A stretch of DNA of 7,752 bases from Nanohaloarchaea archaeon PL-Br10_U2g16. GTDB lineage: Archaea > Nanohalarchaeota > Nanosalinia > Nanosalinales > Nanosalinaceae. Below the pieces are notes generated by a model that saw nothing but the letters and a program-made list of their open reading frames with translations, did no database searches and was not told the origin of the DNA. Every line of letters begins with the position of its first letter. Position 1 is the stretch's first letter. The position numbers and the translations under genes are program-made. Location of the stretch: contig LKMV01000035.1 in the NCBI GenBank assembly GCA_001563995.1, forward strand, positions 1-7,752, read 5' to 3'. Shown one piece after another: positions 1 through 6,477 of this stretch.

Positions 1-927
1 ATCTATCTCATGCAGCTTTTTGGCTGTTGCTGCAGTAGTATGAGTTCTTAGTACATTCTTAGCCGCTTCCTCCTCACTCCAGTCGTAACCCCATCCTTTA
101 GAACCTGTAGTCCATCCGTTCTCATGAGTCTGTTTTATATTATCGACTTTTTCCTCTATGTCGGATAGATCTGTTTTCTCCGGTTTATCTAGGAAAAATG
201 TGTCGTGCAACTGCCTTGCGGGATGGTCCTGAGGAGTGTTTAACGCATCAAAGTTGAATACCGAAGGAACAACGAAGTCTCCGCTTATCTCCTCAAAACC
301 CATCTCTACGAACTTTTCCCTAGCATAGTCTAGTACTTCTTTATAGAAATGTTTCTTACCTGTTCTCGGAGTCTTAGTTCTTGCTTCAACGTTGAACTCT
401 TCTACAACATCATCTATACCGGCAGAGTCACCTTCCTCTGTCAACGTTATCATACGTTCCGTGGAGGTCTCTACAGCTACTAAGCCTCTGTCCTGATCGT
501 CCTCTGTGAAATCCCTGTCTTTAAGCCTTTGTTTTAACGGATCTGTTCCTAGATTGCTCCGGCCGTCATCAGTTATTACAATCTCGCCCTGTTCGATATC
601 TATCCATCCTTTCTGTCTGGCCTTACCTATCGCGATATCTTTGCCTTCAATCTGGAGAGATGAAATTTCTCTGGAACCATCCTCCAGCTTTTGGATTAAC
701 CTATGTTCCGGAGATCCTTTCTCTGTAACCTTCTTACCTTTCTCTGTTAGAAATCTGTTGAACTCTTCTTCTTCCTGTATTTCAACAAGTCCTTCCTCCT
801 GTAGCTCTAAAGCAGCCCTGTTAACCATTGACTGATCGTATCCTTTGTTTTCTAGCTGTAAAACAGAGGCAGAGCCATCTTTTTGAAGTTGTTCTAAAAT
901 CTCAGTAGCCTGTTTTGATAGCTTCAC
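1..927 (-). CDS. pheS: Phenylalanyl-tRNA synthetase alpha subunit, archaeal type (3' end outside window)
   Basis: Catalytic subunit of the PheRS (alpha-beta)2 enzyme that charges tRNA-Phe in the cytoplasm. Visible are 309 codons; archaeal PheS is about 490-510 residues, so roughly the last 190, including class II motif 3, lie beyond the left edge. Residues 1-70 look like the N-terminal winged-helix region. The class II core starts near 190 (RTGKKHFYKEVLDYAREKF). The family-typical block VPSVFNFDALNTPQDHPAR lies at about 220-238, followed by DTFFL, then a GWTTGSKGWGYDWSEE stretch (271-286) and the motif 2 start LRTHTT (293-298). The start is GTG at 925-927, because an in-frame TGA lies two codons upstream (931-933); the ATG at 932-934 is in another frame and stops quickly. 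It lies 31 bases downstream of the spoIIM-like gene. Family identity is firm; pheT is expected nearby but is not in view. Confidence 0.96.
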   Translation of the reverse strand, partial: MKLSKQATEILEQLQKDGSASVLQLENKGYDQSMVNRAALELQEEGLVEIQEEEEFNRFLTEKGKKVTEKGSPEHRLIQKLEDGSREISSLQIEGKDIAIGKARQKGWIDIEQGEIVITDDGRSNLGTDPLKQRLKDRDFTEDDQDRGLVAVETSTERMITLTEEGDSAGIDDVVEEFNVEARTKTPRTGKKHFYKEVLDYAREKFVEMGFEEISGDFVVPSVFNFDALNTPQDHPARQLHDTFFLDKPEKTDLSDIEEKVDNIKQTHENGWTTGSKGWGYDWSEEEAAKNVLRTHTTAATAKKLHEID

Positions 928-950
928 AGTTCATCTTCTACCCTTGAAGC

Positions 951-958
951 TTTAATAT
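951..958 (-). promoter_or_regulatory. Candidate TATA box for pheS
   Basis: On the minus strand the spacer before pheS reads ATATTAAA, centred about 27 bases upstream of the GTG start. That is the distance expected for an archaeal TATA box driving a leaderless transcript. The upstream BRE is not convincing, and pheS could instead be read through from the gene before it. Confidence 0.35.
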
Positions 959-1693
959 TCAAGCGGTTTCCAGTACCGCACCGACCAACACAAGTAAAAC
1001 CCCTGCCAGCACAAGCTTTGAGTAATCCTTCCAAAGCTCTGTTTCAAAGTCTTTTCTATAAACTGCGGCAGATATAAGGGTTCCAGCAACACCTGCGACA
1101 ATGAAACCACCCATCTCAAAAGTTGTATGGGGCAGGTAACATAGAGGTGAAGGATCAGGATTTGAACAGCTGAAAAACTCTTCTGCCGAGCGGAAGTCTT
1201 TAACTAATGTTGCAAAAAAGAATCCCAGGACTGAAGCATTCCATGTAAGGACAAAAGCTCCTGCAGATCCTACAAATAAAGCAGCGAGTAGTATAATTCC
1301 GAACACAGTAATATTATTCAAAAATACTGATGTAAAGGCTGCTTCCGCCTGTGTTGCAAAGCCGGCCGCTCCTACTAACTGAGACTGTAGCTCAAAGGCA
1401 TCTTGAAAGTTTAAGCCTAGGATAAAAAAAGCAGTAGTCAAACCTGCGAAGAGAGATCCATAGACTAATACCTCCTGTAAATGAGGAGCCCTCTCCTTCT
1501 CATCTTCGAAAAAATACCTGTTCAACGGATAAACTAACGGAATAGCTGCAAATACCACAGCCACAATACTCAAGTTTCCTGGAAAAACAATCCATGCAAC
1601 AAGAAATCCGATTATACCAGCTAGAAGACCTAATCCATACAAAGCTTTGTAATCCTCTTTCCTCTCCTCCCTGTAGATCAACTCAGGTAGCAT
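959..1693 (-). CDS. SpoIIM/DUF95-family integral membrane protein
   Basis: A 244-residue polytopic membrane protein of the SpoIIM (stage II sporulation protein M, DUF95) family. In bacteria SpoIIM acts in peptidoglycan remodelling during engulfment; archaeal members have no established function and sporulation is not implied. About six hydrophobic segments are visible (near residues 18-37, 41-58, 74-94, 128-148, 193-211, 225-242). Family hallmarks are the G-x-x-x-F-x-x-x-W-N-A-S-V-L-G-F-F-F stretch (about 142-160) and LPHTTFEMGGFIVAGVAG (187-204), the usual P-H-G/T-x-x-E signature. A short cysteine-containing loop (C176, C185) lies between the last two conserved blocks and could form a disulfide outside the cell. 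ATG at 1691-1693 has a TATA-like box 26 bases upstream, suggesting a leaderless mRNA. It may be co-transcribed with pheS. Confidence 0.85.
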   Translation of the reverse strand: MLPELIYREERKEDYKALYGLGLLAGIIGFLVAWIVFPGNLSIVAVVFAAIPLVYPLNRYFFEDEKERAPHLQEVLVYGSLFAGLTTAFFILGLNFQDAFELQSQLVGAAGFATQAEAAFTSVFLNNITVFGIILLAALFVGSAGAFVLTWNASVLGFFFATLVKDFRSAEEFFSCSNPDPSPLCYLPHTTFEMGGFIVAGVAGTLISAAVYRKDFETELWKDYSKLVLAGVLLVLVGAVLETA

Positions 1694-1714
1694 GATTTAG
1701 TATAGGGATAGGCT

Positions 1715-1722
1715 GTTTAAAC
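1715..1722 (-). promoter_or_regulatory. Candidate TATA box for the spoIIM-like gene
   Basis: GTTTAAAC, preceded on the minus strand by AACTTAATA, is centred about 26 bases before the ATG at 1693. This spacing fits an archaeal TATA box with transcription starting at or next to the start codon. No Shine-Dalgarno sequence precedes the ATG, which agrees with a leaderless mRNA. Confidence 0.45.
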
Positions 1723-1750
1723 TATTAAGTTGTTCTGCATTACACCTGAT

Positions 1751-1822
1751 CTACAGTACCTCCTCTTTCAAATTCTTCAGCATCCTGTTGGTCTCGTTGC
1801 TGATAGCGACAGTAGTATTCAT
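1751..1822 (-). pseudogene. Truncated ribbon-helix-helix antitoxin-like stub
   Basis: A 23-codon minus-strand reading frame begins MNTTVAISNETNRMLKNLK and ends EEVL before TAG. The pattern of a short beta strand (TTVAIS), then N-E-T, then an amphipathic helix (NRMLKNLKEE) is how many archaeal ribbon-helix-helix VapB-type antitoxins begin. Such proteins usually run 45-80 residues. Here a stop interrupts the frame where the second helix should begin, and I did not find the rest in the neighbouring frames. It is therefore most likely a decayed antitoxin, although such a short match could be chance. No good Shine-Dalgarno sequence precedes it. Confidence 0.4.
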
Positions 1823-1840
1823 GTAACTGTAATCAGCAAC
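1796..1840. repeat. 45-bp imperfect stem-loop spanning the antitoxin-stub start codon
   Basis: The left arm GTTGCTGAT (1796-1804) is the exact reverse complement of ATCAGCAAC (1832-1840). Inside it ACAGT (1809-1813) pairs with ACTGT (1826-1830), leaving a 12-base loop that contains the ATG of the stub (1820-1822). It could be an autoregulatory operator, an RNA hairpin hiding the start codon, or a mobile-element end. The two paired blocks make pure chance less likely, but no function is shown. Confidence 0.5.
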
Positions 1841-1935
1841 TACAATTGAAACAAGGAGGGGATATGTTTCTTATGCTTTAAAATACGTGATAATATATGG
1901 AAGCTACATTAATCGCCAGTCAGTTAGAGAGATAG

Positions 1936-2115
1936 CCAAAATTTAGATATAAAGCCTCGAGGCACGGTTTACATCTGCTAAAGCTCGAGAAAGAAGGAGA
2001 AAAAGAGTTCGAAGAGTTCCTAGACCTGATGAAAAAACTATCAGAATCAGGATTCTACACCAACCAGAAACTCTACATGAAAGCAGTTAGGGAAGCGAAG
2101 GAAATTGGAGCCTGA
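1936..2115 (+). pseudogene. C-terminal remnant of a DUF3368/PIN-type toxin
   Basis: An open stretch of 59 codons between TAG (1933-1935) and TGA (2113-2115) has no plausible start codon. It reads ...HGLHLLKLEKEG, then FEEFLDLMKKLSESGFY, TNQKLYMKAVREA and KEIGA. The order G-L-x-L-L-x-x-x-K-x-G, L-D-x-x-x-x-L-x-x-x-G-F-Y, L-Y-x-x-x-x-R-E-A is that of the C-terminal third of DUF3368-type PIN-domain (VapC-like) toxins as I recall them. The N-terminal part with the catalytic acidic residues is absent; in the same frame upstream an ATG at 1897 opens only 12 codons before the TAG. I read it as a decayed toxin fragment. The assignment rests on remembered family pattern, not on a search. Confidence 0.42.
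1954..1963. repeat. 10-bp perfect palindrome
   Basis: GCCTCGAGGC is a perfect palindrome at the left edge of the toxin-like remnant, and GC-rich against its AT-rich surroundings. It may be a protein-binding or recombination site, or simply chance. Confidence 0.3.
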
Positions 2116-2120
2116 CCCCC

Positions 2121-2138
2121 AAAGCAAAATTATTTAAG
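2121..2138 (+). promoter_or_regulatory. Archaeal promoter (BRE plus TATA) of the large gene
   Basis: A purine-rich BRE-like AAAGCAAAA is followed directly by TTATTTAAG, whose centre is about 30 bases before the ATG at 2164. Transcription would start around 2158-2162, giving a leader of only a few bases. No Shine-Dalgarno sequence is present (the bases before ATG are AACAACATATA). This is the most convincing promoter in the window and suggests that the large gene is transcribed alone. Confidence 0.55.
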
Positions 2139-2163
2139 TGTTACTGTTTAATAACAACATATA

Positions 2164-5100
2164 ATGAGTGTTTCAAATAATTTAAAAAGAGAAACTATTA
2201 CACCTGATGAAGAAGACACTCTAGATGATATTTCTAAACTAGCAGACTTAAATCTAGATATATTCAACTTTCAATATGCCATCCACGGCAATCCTGATAC
2301 CCCAAAGGGGTCGCTTGGACATGAAGAAGTTAATGAACATCAGGACGGACTTGGTATTGAAAACAAGACTTTAGCGGCCGAAGAAATTGAGTCTATACCA
2401 AATTTGAAAGACAGTGTAGCAGTTGCAAACCAGATAAATGATGAAATACATAATTCAACAAACAGTTTAGTAATAACAGATGAGTTTAAAGCTGGCGAAT
2501 ATGGTTCAACAGGCATAGGACACAATTTAGATAATTCAATAATTGTTGGAAATTTCAGAAATACTGAAGGAGGAAGAATAGATTACGGCCCTTTTATGCG
2601 TAGTTCTGAGAATTCCACTTGGGTAGGAGACGTAAATACATGGCCCGTATTTCATAAAGCCACAGATAATCTACTATTTGGAAATATTGGAGAAGAAGAT
2701 AACCCTGTAAATAGTGTCTTCGACAAATCACACCGTAATATAATAGTAGGAGATGAAATATATGCCGAAGATATTGGAAATGGAGGCATAAACCTTGTTG
2801 TTGCCGATAATATTGAAGCTAATAATATATCATCTAATACAATAGTTTTAGAAGGAGATGACTTTCAAGGAGATAAAGAAGAGCTTGCAGAATATCTACA
2901 CAATAATACCAACAAACGCCTTTCTGCATTTCACGCATTTAACCTTGATGGACCCTATGAAGATCTAGAAGAGTTTGATCAGCAGATGAGTAATGTAAAT
3001 GAAATGTGGTCGGAAGTTTCTGAAGATTATAGGAAATTAAATGCTGTTGCAAGAGAAATACCTGTGCCAGAACCTAAAGGATCAAATCAAGATATATATG
3101 AACGTCTTAAAAGATTTGAAGCTAACTTCGATAATATAGAACAAACTAGGACTGGCTATTTAGTTAAAGATAAAGATACTATAGCAATAAGAGATTTCTT
3201 TGAAGGTAAAAATATCATAAGATTTGGAGACGAGGAGAATAATTTTAAATTCGAATATGATGAAGAGGAAGAAGGATTCACTGAAATATTATCTACAATA
3301 GACGACAGCATCGAGGAAGAAATAAGATTCTTCGACTTTGACGGAGGAGAAAGCCCTGAAGACCTTCTAAATGAAATAGAACAGGTTAAAGAAAAAAGCA
3401 GCAGAATTAAAGAAGATTATGAAGACCCTATTACTCTGTTCGAAAACCTTGATATTGAAAGATTTCAATCAACCGGAGATATAAAAGAGAGATTAAACGG
3501 TTTTGACGAAGAAATAAAACAGAAATCCAAAACTAAATGGCATTTATCCGATGATTCTGCAGAATTAATGGTGGAAAAAGATCCTTCAAAACTTATAGAC
3601 TCTATACCAGAGCATTTAAGACTTAGATGTGCAGACAATGCTAGTAAAGATGATAATAGTGCTGATCATTATTTAAGATTGGCAAACGGATTTTATGATT
3701 CAAATGAACAGATTGAGCTAGAATCAGAGGATCTAGAAAATATTCATTCAAGTATGTGGGGGTTGTTTAAGACAGAGATGGATCTAGGGTACAAGGCCCA
3801 GATTTTTAACCAAGTGATAAATGAAATTCCGGAAGAAGCAGATGAAAGAAGGGACAAAGTAGGAGGCTTTATCGATAAAATAAATCAAATGGACGAAGAA
3901 TATAGAGAAGAACTATTTGACCGTTTAAAGACCGAAAAAGACAGACTTGTGGTAGAAGAAGGAGAAAATGAGCATGGAGAAGTAAAATATTCCAGCGGAG
4001 ATGATAAATTTGGAAATACCATCGTAGATTTAGCTAAAAACAGAAGATACGAATTTTTCTTGGGAAGAGATCCAGATGGCACACGAATAGCTGTAGAAAA
4101 CGAATCTTCAATGGATATTGAGATAGAAGAAATTCAAGAATTACTTGATTTAGAAGGCGAAATGCCGGAGATAGATGAATGGTTCCAAAATTTACATGAA
4201 AACAAAATAGAAGACTTATTTGATGAATACGAAGAAGAGATTAGAAAAGTAACTGCCTTAGCTGAGAGACTTGAGCTGGAATACGATCCAACCGAACCAA
4301 TTAAGAACAAAACAAAAGGTGAATGGGAAAAGGAGTTAGAAAAAGATCTTAACAAGAAGCTAAGATCATACACGAAACAAACCATAGAAAAGCTTGGTAA
4401 GGATAAAGCATTAGACGAATACGAAAAATCAACAGGTAAAAGACCTGATAATATAACAGAAAACGAACTAGATGCACTAAAAATCAAAAACAAAGATAAA
4501 AATAAACATAATAGAGGAATTCAGAACACAGTAGATAGACTCCTAGAGCTTAATGATAACGAAGAAGGAATTTATGAACAGGGAGAAAACCAGGAATGGC
4601 TTGGGACAAAAAAATTTACCGCAGAAGATCTCATGGAACCTGACCTGAAGGAGCGAGTTAAAAATGATGAACGGTACAGCCCTGCAACAGGGTACGATGA
4701 CAGAAGTGCTCTTAAGGTAAAAGTAGAGGAAGAAAACATAAAAGAAGATTTCGAAGGAGAAAAAGAAAAATACTGGGGAGAGATATTAGAAGATTTAGAA
4801 AACCTAGGAGTTAAAGAAGAACTAGAAAACCCGGATCAACACGACATAGATCAGGTAAAAGAAATCAAAAGCGAACTAGAACCAGAAGAAGTCAATCAAA
4901 GAGATTATCAGGAACTTGAGGAGGATATAGAGGAATACAAGACTGAGGAAGGAAAAGCTAAATCTACACCGGACGAACTAGCTTTCTATACATCGAATCC
5001 TATGCTAATCACACAGATGGGTAACGCCTACGACATATCATGCCATGGAATAGAGAAATCAAATGGATGGGCAGCAATAAGCAATGCATTAGATGCCAAC

Positions 5101-5367
5101 AAAATGGTATTCTACGCAGAAGATCCGGAAAAACCAGGAAAAGACGTAGCCAGAGTCAAAGCATTCATTACAGAAGACAATGAACTAGTCTACCACAACA
5201 CAGACTATTACGACAACACAAACATACAAGTTTCAGAATACTTCGAAGGATACATGGAGAAAGTAGCGGAAGAACTAAACCTAGAACTCAAACATTCTAA
5301 CAACGCAGAAAACTATCCAGAAAGCGTAGAGACTTTAGAAGCACATGATTGGTACAAAAGAAGATAA
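2164..5367 (+). CDS. Very large acidic protein of unknown function; beta-solenoid-like N-terminus and distinct C-terminal module
   Basis: I do not recognise this 1067-residue protein. It has no signal peptide and no membrane segment, so it is probably cytoplasmic or leaves by an unknown route. Residues 98-231 carry about seven N-x-[IVLW]-[IVF]-[VG] units (NSLVIT, NSIIVG, NSTWVG, NLLFG, NIIVG, NLVVA, NTIVL; start asparagines N100, N124, N150, N169, N192, N210, N225), as in a parallel beta-solenoid. Residues 260-935 are highly charged, E/K/D-rich and mostly helical-looking, with likely coiled-coil stretches (for example 397-417, 675-705, 715-755, 850-930). Residues 938-1067 form a compact module with an SCHG motif (C960, H961), ALDANK (975-980), GKDVAR (992-997) and a terminal DWY (1062-1064). 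The gene is visibly more AT-rich than its neighbours, with AGA and NNT/NNA codons dominant until the C-terminal module. It stands alone on the plus strand, converging on trpS with a 4-base gap. Acquisition by transfer is an inference. Confidence 0.85.
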   Translation: MSVSNNLKRETITPDEEDTLDDISKLADLNLDIFNFQYAIHGNPDTPKGSLGHEEVNEHQDGLGIENKTLAAEEIESIPNLKDSVAVANQINDEIHNSTNSLVITDEFKAGEYGSTGIGHNLDNSIIVGNFRNTEGGRIDYGPFMRSSENSTWVGDVNTWPVFHKATDNLLFGNIGEEDNPVNSVFDKSHRNIIVGDEIYAEDIGNGGINLVVADNIEANNISSNTIVLEGDDFQGDKEELAEYLHNNTNKRLSAFHAFNLDGPYEDLEEFDQQMSNVNEMWSEVSEDYRKLNAVAREIPVPEPKGSNQDIYERLKRFEANFDNIEQTRTGYLVKDKDTIAIRDFFEGKNIIRFGDEENNFKFEYDEEEEGFTEILSTIDDSIEEEIRFFDFDGGESPEDLLNEIEQVKEKSSRIKEDYEDPITLFENLDIERFQSTGDIKERLNGFDEEIKQKSKTKWHLSDDSAELMVEKDPSKLIDSIPEHLRLRCADNASKDDNSADHYLRLANGFYDSNEQIELESEDLENIHSSMWGLFKTEMDLGYKAQIFNQVINEIPEEADERRDKVGGFIDKINQMDEEYREELFDRLKTEKDRLVVEEGENEHGEVKYSSGDDKFGNTIVDLAKNRRYEFFLGRDPDGTRIAVENESSMDIEIEEIQELLDLEGEMPEIDEWFQNLHENKIEDLFDEYEEEIRKVTALAERLELEYDPTEPIKNKTKGEWEKELEKDLNKKLRSYTKQTIEKLGKDKALDEYEKSTGKRPDNITENELDALKIKNKDKNKHNRGIQNTVDRLLELNDNEEGIYEQGENQEWLGTKKFTAEDLMEPDLKERVKNDERYSPATGYDDRSALKVKVEEENIKEDFEGEKEKYWGEILEDLENLGVKEELENPDQHDIDQVKEIKSELEPEEVNQRDYQELEEDIEEYKTEEGKAKSTPDELAFYTSNPMLITQMGNAYDISCHGIEKSNGWAAISNALDANKMVFYAEDPEKPGKDVARVKAFITEDNELVYHNTDYYDNTNIQVSEYFEGYMEKVAEELNLELKHSNNAENYPESVETLEAHDWYKRR

Positions 5368-5370
5368 AAA
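5355..5370 (-). terminator. Possible T-rich terminator after trpS
   Basis: Just past the trpS stop the minus strand reads TTTTTATCTTCTTTTG. Such T-runs are the usual archaeal intrinsic termination signal. The run lies inside the last codons of the convergent large gene, so the two transcripts must overlap at their 3' ends. Confidence 0.3.
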
Positions 5371-5371
5371 C

Positions 5372-6475
5372 CTAAACTTCAAACTCAAACTCTTCATCTA
5401 CGTACTGCTCTACTTTTGGACCAAGCTCTTCTCTTTTTTCTTGATGTTCTACCAAAAACTGTTCCAGCTTTTCCTTTGCTATCTGCTTCAGTTCTCCGGA
5501 AAGCATCTCTCCGGAAGAGTACTCTTCCTTGATCCGCTCCAGCTCTGAGTCATCCTTGATCAGATGGAAGGTTAGAAGTTCAAATACCATGTCTTCCGAA
5601 AGTTCTGCTCCTTTCTCCCTATGCTCTTCCAATGTATCTCTACCTCCGGTCTTTGCCTGATCTATCTTTTTCTTTGCATCCTCAACCGAATCAGTCAAAG
5701 CTATATAGCTTTTTGGATCTGAGCTTGACATCTTACCTCCCTGAAGACCTCTCATAAACTTGTTGTAGGTGGAGCTAGGCTTCACAAGATCCTGTCTCTG
5801 ATACTTTGAAGCAATATCCCTTGTCAGCCGTATATGCGGATCCTGGTCAAGCCCTACAGGCACCACTGTGGGTTTAGGACCTCCGTTCTCAGGGAACTGT
5901 GGTCTTAATATATCTGCATACTGTGTCAACGCAGAGGAAATCTTTCCCGGCTCGGCGCTACCGTAGGTTGCCTCGACCTGGTTCTGTGTCAGGTGTTTCG
6001 CAAACATCTTTGAACGTGCCAGATGGTTGTTTCCTGCTTGACTTTGGAAGTAGAAATCTATATCTTCGAGATCGATACCTAAAGCTGCGTAGTTCTTCAA
6101 GTACTGCTCTACTACCATCTCTCTGGCCTCTTCCAGAGATACATCTCTAGTATTAAAGGATTCAATATCGGCGGCAGCGATTGTGACCTCTGCCCCCATC
6201 TGTTGGTACATATTAATCTGATCGACCACACATTTATGGCCAAAATGGAAGACTCCGGAAGGCATTATACCTGTCATCATTGCAAACTGCTTTCCATCGT
6301 CCCTAGCATCTAATAACCTATCTAAATCCCTATGACCGAACACGATACCTCTACGGACAAACCTGTGATCGGGAAGCCTGTCAGCTACCTCTTCCACAGG
6401 ATCTATACCAAACTTTTCCATCTTTTCGTTGTAGTTTCCAAGCTCCACGTCGCCCCAAGGATCGATCTCAGCCAT
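5372..6475 (-). CDS. trpS: Tryptophanyl-tRNA synthetase, archaeal/eukaryotic type
   Basis: A class I aminoacyl-tRNA synthetase that charges tRNA-Trp in the cytoplasm. It has 367 residues, close to the usual archaeal length, and appears complete. The HIGH signature is HFGH at 77-80, in the context TGIMPSGVFHFGHK. The KMSKS signature is KMSSS at 248-252 (GGKMSSSDPKSY). The family stretch VGLDQDPHIRLTRDIA (207-222) lines the active site, and the N-terminal extension (NEKMEKFGIDP) is typical of the archaeal/eukaryotic branch. The ATG start at 6473-6475 lies 2 bases after the stop of the upstream hydrolase gene, with a weak Shine-Dalgarno-like AGGTTGAT inside that gene's last codons. It is thus the third gene of a tight operon. 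Its 3' end is 4 bases from the convergent large gene. Confidence 0.97.
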   Translation of the reverse strand: MAEIDPWGDVELGNYNEKMEKFGIDPVEEVADRLPDHRFVRRGIVFGHRDLDRLLDARDDGKQFAMMTGIMPSGVFHFGHKCVVDQINMYQQMGAEVTIAAADIESFNTRDVSLEEAREMVVEQYLKNYAALGIDLEDIDFYFQSQAGNNHLARSKMFAKHLTQNQVEATYGSAEPGKISSALTQYADILRPQFPENGGPKPTVVPVGLDQDPHIRLTRDIASKYQRQDLVKPSSTYNKFMRGLQGGKMSSSDPKSYIALTDSVEDAKKKIDQAKTGGRDTLEEHREKGAELSEDMVFELLTFHLIKDDSELERIKEEYSSGEMLSGELKQIAKEKLEQFLVEHQEKREELGPKVEQYVDEEFEFEV

Positions 6476-6477
6476 AA

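Larger units (their letters stand above)
1694..2163. other. Gene-poor spacer with degraded toxin-antitoxin material
   Basis: This 470-base stretch has no intact gene. It holds the promoter of the spoIIM-like gene at its left end, an antitoxin-like stub on the minus strand, a stem-loop, a short palindrome, a PIN/DUF3368-like C-terminal remnant on the plus strand, and the promoter of the large gene at its right end. I see no tRNA, CRISPR or transposase in it. Confidence 0.7.

Noticed and set aside
506..835. Serine-rich plus-strand reading frame of 109 codons
   Set aside because: It lies antisense to the well-supported pheS gene; its serine/leucine richness is what the complement of acidic codons gives.
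1853..1881. AAGGAGGGG followed by ATG and a five-codon frame (MFLML, stop)
   Set aside because: Only two bases separate the Shine-Dalgarno-like run from the ATG, the peptide is too short to judge, and no gene follows in a leader-peptide arrangement.
1694..2163. tRNA, small RNA or CRISPR in the spacer
   Set aside because: I found no cloverleaf with a T-loop, no regularly spaced direct repeats and no recognisable conserved RNA motif.
2299..2311. ACCCC-AAA-GGGGT hairpin near the start of the large gene
   Set aside because: Five-base arms inside coding sequence with no T-run after it; within chance expectation.
4134..4493. Serine-rich minus-strand frame of 119 codons, with similar ones at 2340-2525 and 3885-4082
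   Set aside because: Antisense shadows of the Glu/Asp-rich large gene (GAA/GAT read backwards give Ser/Phe/Ile); no promoter or ribosome site.
5434..5439. T-run on the plus strand as terminator for the large gene
   Set aside because: It lies within trpS coding sequence, where AAA/GAA codons routinely produce such runs on the opposite strand; no supporting structure.
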